Shown piece after piece: positions 57,560 through 64,000 of a DNA stretch of 64,000 nucleotides. Each line of letters opens with the position of its first letter. Within the stretch, counting starts at the first letter, position 1. Under the pieces are notes generated by a model. The model saw nothing but the letters and a program-made list of their open reading frames with translations, had not been told where the DNA came from and did not search any database. The stretch comes from Coenobita brevimanus (lineage: Eukaryota; Arthropoda; Malacostraca; Decapoda; Coenobitidae). The position numbers were made by a program, and so were the translations under genes. Location of the stretch: positions 13,395,360 to 13,459,359 of the forward strand of contig CM064713.1 in the NCBI GenBank assembly GCA_032717465.1. The letters run 5' to 3'.

Positions 57560-59070
57560 GTCTCTCACTTGCTGTCTGTAGGAACTATGTATTCTCAGTC
57601 ACTGGACGAGCACAGGGGAAGGGGGAAGGCCTGGGGACTCAGAATGAGTGGCCTGGAGTGGGTGGAGTCCCTTCAGGAGTCCCTTCCTCCCACGGCCACG
57701 GGACAACTTGCAGGGGCGTCGTCTCTCGTCGAGGGCTTGGGCTGGGCGTGGTAAAGAGCCCCTCACTGTCGGGGCTGGGGACTGGGGTCCGGCCCTCAGG
57801 GCTGGGGCCGAACAGGTTCTGGAGGCTCTCCCTCAGGCACCTGGTGAAGGAAGGGCGTCGCCTTAGTCAGGAAGGGAAGAGGTCTTGCCCTGGAGTTCTG
57901 GGGGCATCCTCGGAGGTCCGTTGGCTGCGGTCTCCTTCTTGTTGTGCCGTCGTCAGGGTAGGACTGAGGTGTTGCTCCCGGCAGGGGTCCGTCAGGTGGG
58001 GGTCCTCTTCAGGGGCCAACTGGATGGAGAATAGCCCCGGGGATAACACTGGGCCTCTCCACCAGTTCTCTGGGCAGAAGTCCTCCTCCTGGAGGTTGCC
58101 TTGGTCTGGGTGGATAGGGGCATGGCCTGTGCTCCCGCCGTCAGGCAGGACTGACCACCGGTCACCCTCACATTGCAGAGTCACAGGGGGCGAGGGACTT
58201 TGGCATGGCTATCGTTCGTCGTCGAGTTCCCGTGGGCAATAGACGGAGGGCAGCTATGGGCCGTCATTGGGGCCCGACTCCCTGACGGGACCGCAGACGA
58301 AACGTGGCAGTGGGCCGTTGCTGGACTGTGGCTATGGGCCATTGCCAAAGTCCTGTATGGAAGGCGACGTGCAGACGAGGAGTGGCTATGGGCCGTCGCC
58401 GGTGTCGTGCCCTCCGAGTTAACTGCAGAAGGAGGGGGAGTGTACTGTTCTCTCCCCTTGTGTGGCTTTTGGCCGTCACGGGCTCTGCAGGGGGGTTGAG
58501 CTACACCTGTTGGAGCGGCTATGGGCCATCTCCTCTTTTGGGGCCTGGCTATAGGCCATGGCCTTTTTACTGTGTGGCTATTGGCTGTCACAAGGGAGCG
58601 GCTATCGGCTGTCGCCTTTTTATTGAAGCGGCTATCGGCTGTCGCCTTTTTATTGGAGTGGCTATCGGCTGTCGCCTTTTTATTGGAGCGGCTATCGGCT
58701 GTTGCCTTTTTATTGGAACGGCTATGGGTCGTCTCCTTTTTGCTAGAGCGGCTATGGGCCATCTCTTTATTACTAGAGCAGCTATGGGCCATCTCTAGGG
58801 TTGTGCAGCTACGGGTGGTCGCTGGGGTGCTGCTTAGAGCTGGTAGTTCAACTCCACCCCGATCCTGGCGAGGGTTAGCTCGCCCGGAAGGTATGGTAGT
58901 GCACTCAGACTGGAGTGGTAGTGGCGGGTGCACTCCGGGGAATAGGGGCGCGCAGCCCAGGGGGACTTATGTCCGTACTGGCATGAACACCATCTACCCC
59001 TCCGTAGTCTCCTTCTGGGGGTGTAGTGGTGCCCTGTGTTGCCACAGCTGGTATTTCACAAATGGCTAAA
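57560..59070. other. GC-rich region of unknown nature
   Basis: Base composition differs sharply from the surrounding AT-rich DNA. Long frames occur on both strands (57502-58242 plus, 58181-58933 minus) but show only low-complexity repeats such as KKATADSRSN on minus. Modules of the type GGCTATGGGCCGTC recur from 58250 to 58800. No domain is recognised. It could be part of a retroelement or a decayed repeat. Confidence 0.4.
58590..58805. repeat. 30-bp tandem array, seven units
   Basis: GCGGCTATCGGCTGTCGCCT repeats with starts at 58598, 58628, 58658, 58688, 58718, 58748 and 58778. Later units shift to GGCTATGGGCCATCTC, the form also seen singly upstream. The period is a multiple of three, so both strands stay open. 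Confidence 0.9.
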
Positions 59071-59157
59071 AATCTGATTCATCAGCCTGGAAAACAAATT
59101 ACATTTTTAAATACAGTATGATACTGAATCAACAGGACTCTTTTGTGTGCTGGCCTT

Positions 59158-59163
<6 letters not shown>

Positions 59164-59226
<63 letters not shown>

Positions 59227-59245
59227 TTTTTTTTTTTTTTTTTTT
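59164..59245. repeat. (TA)n followed by poly-T
   Basis: TA run at 59164-59223 and a T17-19 run after ATGCA. Confidence 0.95.
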
Positions 59246-60470
59246 ACCTACACAACAGCACAATGTTAAGCTCCATCCACACTAGGGTCGTGCCGCGTGA
59301 TCTCTTCCGCCCAACTCATGTTGCTGATGCTGGTGATGTCCATACTAGGACAGTGCAATGGGCAGCAAATACCAGTTACTACTGAGCTGCAGGAGGATGA
59401 TGATGGATAACAACATCACAGCAGGTGATGAGACTGTGATGAGCACTGTGTCACTATGTTGTGCCAAAGAGAAAAGGAATAGGAAAAAGAAGTCGTGGTG
59501 CAAGAATGGATGTCTCGACATTGTTTTAAATTTGCACTTCTTAAGTTCTTTCCTTGTACGGCTTGTTTTTCATCTGCCAGATACATGGATGCATCTTCAG
59601 CAGTTCTACAAAATGTTGGGTGTTGCCCCTTGACCATTCAATACCAGCACCGTACTGTACATTCTTCTGACACTGCCTCGTACTGCAGATAAAAAAAGGC
59701 CATAACAGAAGCCAGACAGCTACTGTGAGGGCATCGTGGCAAGTGCTGTCACCATGAAATGTCCCTTGGCCAGATATACCAGAAGCATGTGGCACAGACC
59801 CACCGCGGCAACAAAACCCGAGTTGGGCAACATGGCGTGCAACAGAGCATGACCTCTAGTGAGGGCGGGACTTTAGTCTACACAGCAGATCCACTATGGC
59901 TGCTGGTGCATTGTGCACAGTGGCTACTGTATATGGTACACAAGTGTACCAGTTCCCCACCTAACCTAACCAACCAAGTTCACCACCACAGGACAGTTCA
60001 TCTGATCCACTGTGGTTGCTGATGTGGTGATTGGGTAATTACGTGTTGGTGTTGCACATACAGTAGCTAATTATTGTACACACGATTGTCAATCTTCATG
60101 TTTTCCACATCCCCTGTCTTTTACCATGTAGTGTTCTTATCATCACTTTGAGTAGGGGTTAAAAGAAATAATAATAATAATAATACTTTGCCACAAGGTC
60201 ACTGCCTTTCCATATTTCCTATTAAAACTAGTCTTTCAGAGGTTACATGTTATGCTTCCTAAATTACCAAAGTTTCAGAGAATTCTTTTTAATGATATCT
60301 GTGAAATACATAAAGACTGGTTTAGGCTATATAACATCACACATTCTGTCACCTCAACGAAGGTACCAGCAAGCACTAATCTTGCTGCCAAATATATTCC
60401 TTACTTTTGGCATACTTTGAAATTTCCAGCTGATATGTTAGGTTTGGACAATTTCAGTTATGTCAGGAAT
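59246..60470. other. Unassigned DNA
   Basis: CCACACTAGGGTCGTGCCG at about 59277 and CCATACTAGGACAGTGCAA at 59339 repeat a short motif. No firm transposase signature. Confidence 0.35.
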
Positions 60471-60705
60471 GGTTAGGTATTGGTTAGGTTATGACAGGAT
60501 TGGATTGGTTGTTTCAATAAATTAGGTTATGAAAGAGTAGATTAGGGTTATTGAGGCTTATACTTGGGATTTGGCCTGACAGATATTTCCGGGGTCTCTA
60601 GGTTAGGTTAAGTGGCAATCCTAGGTGGTTAAAGTCAGGGGTGTGTGGGGGTGAAGCCCCCAGTTAGGTTACTCTAGGTAAGGATGGGTTAGGTTAGGCT
60701 GGATT
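60471..60705 (+). repeat. Degenerate telomere-type (TTAGG) sequence
   Basis: GGTTAGG or GTTAGGTTA monomers are scattered at 60472, 60482, 60604, 60665 and 60690-60702 within GT-rich sequence. It looks like a decayed interstitial telomere tract next to a Tigger derivative. Confidence 0.45.
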
Positions 60706-60835
60706 AACAGACTTCCTACAGATTTGAAAGTCTGGTGCACTAACACATCTCGTCGACAAAATAGTAATCATCGCACCATCAGTAAACAGGCTGCCACAGC
60801 AAACTGGTGGCTTCATTAAATAACCCAAAAGAGGT

Positions 60836-61763
60836 GTAGTCTCTCGGTTATCCGGATGGCCATTACCCGGACAATCCATTAAGCAGATGCTGTGACCTGG
60901 CTGTTTGAAACCATTATTCGTAGTGGTATATTTTTTCATAATATCTGGACAAAAACTTGCCTCTGGGAAGAAATTATGGTCACGCAAATAATTTCCACCC
61001 AGACGGTCGGGAATAGCCCGCTGGCGCCACCATGTCTGGCTGGTTAGTTCACCCAGCGTCCTTTAGAGCCCCCCCCCTCGCTCAGTCTCAGTTAATGCAT
61101 GGCGGTTGTTTAGTAAATATTTCCTTATTTCCTCTCAAACAGTTATTATGGCAGTGCATGTGGTTGCTTTTGTGGCTGTTTCCTACCTGCTTTAGGTCTT
61201 GCTATGCCTTGCATGCCTCTTCCTAGGGTGTGTTATGATGGCCCCTTCACCAGGGGCCATCATAACACATAGATATTCAAATACTGTACAATTAGTGACT
61301 CTGGAGAAGCGGGAGATCTTGGGTAATACTGATGCATGAAAGTTGAATTGTGAGTGCTGCCACTGATTTATTCTAGCTTACTATATTGTACCATGATTTT
61401 ATTCTATATTACCATGATTTTATTCCATTTTACCATTTTGTGTGCCCACTGCATTTTTCTTGTGTAGCCATTTTTTTCATGTTTTCATGTCACTGTGGGG
61501 TATGGCCCTGCAGTGGTGAAGTGGGTGATGGGTCTTTTTGACAATGGTAATTGCTCAGCTATTGTTTATAGGTCTACTTGACCAGACAGAGTTGTGTTAA
61601 ACAACAAGAACAAATGATGTTCGATATACCGTTGTGGCCTTTAACACTGGCTTTCAAAAGGTTATGTACAAAGAGGGGCCAGGGGAGATGTCCATTATCT
61701 GGACGGAGCCATTACCCAGACATGCCTTTGGCTCTATTACATCCGATAATCAAGGGATTACTG
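60836..61763 (+). mobile_element. Internally deleted Tigger/pogo element
   Basis: The right end, read inward, is CAGTAATCCCTTGATTATCGG, followed by GAGCCAAAGGCATGTC, both of which match the left end of the 33620-40175 element. The left end (60836 onward) has CTCGGTTATCCGGATGGC and CATTACCCGGACA. Inside, ATGATGGCCCC at 61232 and TGACTCTGGAGAAGCGGGAG near 61295 (VTLEKREIL) match the N-terminus of the larger copy's transposase. The rest of the gene is missing. GGCCCCTTCACCAGGGGCC at 61239 is a local hairpin. Confidence 0.6.
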
Positions 61764-62513
61764 TACTGTATTTTTCCTCTACACTTTTTGTTGTCTAAAA
61801 TAATTAGATAGCTATTTTTGTTGCATTAATAAAATTACTTTCCTAAAGATCATGAGATCGTAAGAAGACAGTTGCAATTGCTCCACCTATTTTCCTCCAA
61901 AAAAAAATTAAAGGAAACAAAATGAGAGTCTGTCCATTATAAAAAAAAGTTATACAGAGAAATGCAACAACACAGCAAGAAATAATTGTAAATAAAAACA
62001 GCAAAGTGTATTTTTCCCCCTTTAGAGCAGAGGGGCCTGAGGCTGGGCAGGTGTAGTGCAGAACACTTAAGGACAGGAGGCTGACCTAAGTCCCTGGTAG
62101 TGTGTACAAGTCAGAAATAACTGTGGGACTCCAACCACAGTGTACAGCCACAGGCCACTGTCCATTGTGACCCACACCATCATTAAAAAGGTAACAAAAG
62201 TGGTAACAAAGTAACAAATAACTCAGCACAGAAAGTATACTCCCTCTGGCTACCTCTGGAACTTGAACCACAGCACATTTTGACCCGAGGGCTCTACCTC
62301 CACGCCACCCAAAAAAAGTAACAAAGTGGGAAAAAAAGTGAATAACAAGTAACATCAAAGTAAATGTTCCTCCAATAAGACAGAGTAAACTGAGAGTAAC
62401 AAATAACATCAGAGAGTAATGTCTGTCCATTGAGAAAATTCTCAGCACTAAGCAAAAAGACAAAACAAAATGTAGATTCCATTAAAGTAAAACAAAAACT
62501 AATAATATGAATC
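61764..62513. other. Unassigned DNA
   Basis: GTAACAAAGT-type short repeats at 62190-62400; no gene. Confidence 0.4.
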
Positions 62514-63275
62514 AAATCACACCAGGTGTGGGGGTGGGGCCTGCCGCTGTGTGGGGTGGTAGGAAATCACACCAGGTGTGGGGGTGGGGCCTGCCGCTGT
62601 GTGGGATGGTGGTAAATCATAAATCACACCAGGTGTGGGGGTGGGGCCTGCCGCTGTGTGGGGTGGTAGTAAATCACACCAGGTGTGGGGGTGGGGCATG
62701 CTGCTGTTTGGGGTGATGGTACCAAATCACACCAGGTGTGGGGGTGGGGCCTGCAACTGTGTGGTTTGGTGGTAAATCATGCCAAGTGTGGGGGTGGGGC
62801 CTGCCACTGTGTGGTATGGTGGTAAATCACACCAGGTGTAGGGGTGGGACCTGCTGCTGAGTGGGGTGGTGGTAAATCACACCAGGTGTGGGGGTGGGGC
62901 CTGCTCCTGTGTGGGGTGGTGGTAAATCACACCAGGTGTGGGGGTGGGGCCTGCCGCTGTGTGGGGTGGTGGTAAATCACACCAGGTGTGGGGGTGGGGC
63001 CTGCCGCTGTGTGGGGTGGTGGTAAATCACACCAGGTGTGGGGGTGGGGCCTGCCGTTGTGTGGGGTGGTAGTAAATCACACCAGGTGTGGGAGTGGGGC
63101 CTGCCGCTGTGTGGGGTGGTGGTAAATCACGTCAGGTGTGGGAGTGGGGCCTGCCGCTGTGTGGGGTGGTGGTAAATCACACCAGGTGTGGGGGTGGGGC
63201 CTGCTGCTGTGTGGGGTGGTGGTAAATCACACCAGGTGTGGGGGTGGGGCCTGCCGCTGTGTGGGGTGGTGGTAG
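62514..63275. repeat. 50-bp minisatellite, about 15 units
   Basis: The unit AAATCACACCAGGTGTGGGG and 30 more bases (GC-rich GGGGCCTGCCGCTGTGTGG part) repeats with period 50 from 62514. A seven-base slip at 62614-62620 duplicates AAATCAT. Units vary by a few bases. The G-rich strand has runs of four or five G. Confidence 0.95.
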
Positions 63276-63721
63276 CGGTGGTTCAGGTACAGTGCCGAGA
63301 CACTGACCAACAGTTTGACCACAAACCACGCCACCACCCCCACCCAAGCCCCATTCCGCACCTCCCACACCTCTATCACCCCAACTATGGCCTCCAGGGG
63401 GTGAAGCAGCTGGGCACAATAGATGGCACTCAGTGCCAGCTGCCAACTCAGCATACTGACACCCAGCATTACACTCAGCACCAACAGGACAACCTGAAAC
63501 ACGCCATTCTTGACAAACCAAAAGCCAACCCAAGTGGTGAGCAACCAACAGTGATAAACAATAAGCCAAGTTAGACCCGCGTTGAGCTCATACCGCAATT
63601 GTGAAGAAATTACCATCCCGGTCAATTCAGACAACATTAGTCTACCGGGATAGTGACTATATTGTTCTCCTAATGACTTAATTGCCCAGTTAAGCCTTGA
63701 TGGCTCAATATTAAGTCGCAA
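63276..63721 (-). CDS. Candidate exon or fragment of a membrane protein
   Basis: The minus frame that enters from about 63721 has non-repetitive, hydrophobic sequence: LTWLIVYHCWLLTTWVGFWF, VFQVVLLVLSVMLGVSML, LALSAIYCAQLLHPLEAIVG and GVVAWFVVKLLVSVSALYL, that is three or four likely membrane segments. It then runs into the minisatellite, where coding sense is lost. The boundary may be an exon end, since the repeat unit on minus carries CTG/GTGTGA, a weak donor-like site. No family is recognised. It may instead be a chance open frame. Confidence 0.3.
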
Positions 63722-64000
63722 AATTGTTTAGAGGAACACCATTCTCAACAAGTTTGTCAACAATATCAGAAATATCCTTACGGAAATGGGGAACACATGT
63801 TTTGACAAAAATGGTGAAACCTAAATCAGTAAATGACAAAATTACGAAGCAACAACTTATGTGTATGGCACATTAATCATTATCAATATAATCCGTTTAC
63901 TTGCATGCTATTGACTGGAGACCAGTTAGAACTGCACATTGACAAATTATTGACAGGTTTGTTTCGCCAGAACAGCCGACTAAATCTCGGTCAAGTTCAT
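63722..64000. other. Unassigned DNA at the right edge
   Basis: No supported feature. Confidence 0.4.

Noticed and set aside
57502..58242. 246-residue plus frame in the GC-rich region
   Set aside because: Long frames are expected in GC-rich sequence; no domain, and the opposite strand is equally open.
59246..59700. Harbinger transposase N-terminus (KRNRKKKSWCKNG frame)
   Set aside because: The basic stretch is too short and the following residues do not fit the family.

Overview
The window looks like repeat-dense intergenic DNA from an arthropod, most likely a decapod crustacean. The reasons are an interstitial run of the arthropod telomere repeat (TTAGG), abundant (TA)n, (CA)n and (GATA)n microsatellites, many tandem arrays, and a mix of LINE, Ty3/gypsy, piggyBac, Tigger, Harbinger, mariner and hAT elements, many inserted into one another. 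No bacterial-style operons and no convincing complete host gene are present. The only intact long reading frame with a clear function is a piggyBac transposase at 35332-37536 (minus).

Layout. 1-4.2 kb: a broken adenain-like cysteine protease gene (probable endogenous viral or Maverick-type remnant), then tandem repeats. 4.2-11.9 kb: two minus-strand non-LTR retrotransposons (family 1 at 4267-7540, family 2 at 7640-11690), the second carrying an internal duplication, a hAT MITE with an 8-bp target duplication and a tRNA-type SINE. 12-19.2 kb: minisatellites, a 1.5-kb hAT element, a tetranucleotide-rich array, a fold-back element and LINE/SINE remnants. 19.9-26.2 kb: a decayed Ty3/gypsy element with a classic -1 slippery heptamer between gag and pol; it ends abruptly in five GGTTA units joined to a truncated LINE. 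26.2-31.3 kb: three LINE family 1 copies and SINE pieces. 33-40.2 kb: a Harbinger fragment, then a Tigger/pogo element (33620-40175) that contains a complete piggyBac (34504-38253, TTAA on both sides). 41.3-48 kb: another nearly complete LINE family 1 copy, a 5S-rRNA-headed SINE, a tRNA-derived SINE and a 3' LINE fragment with an 11-bp target duplication. 48.6-56.3 kb: SINEs, a fold-back mariner and LINE fragments. 57-64 kb: a GC-rich stretch with a 30-bp array, a deleted Tigger, a 50-bp minisatellite and a possible membrane-protein exon at the right edge.

How the parts relate. LINE family 1 appears to be the hub. Its 5' UTR has a hairpin module and a GGAGGGTTAGTGCCCCTCC-type segment, and its 3' end reads GGCGTCTGGC followed by (GATA)n. 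Non-autonomous elements reuse these pieces: one family is 5' UTR joined directly to the 3' end, one has a 5S rRNA head plus both LINE ends, and a tRNA-type SINE carries the hairpin module. A second theme is repeated birth of minisatellites inside copies of dispersed repeats, with a different internal segment amplified in each copy. All homology statements come from reading the sequence by eye; no database search was run.
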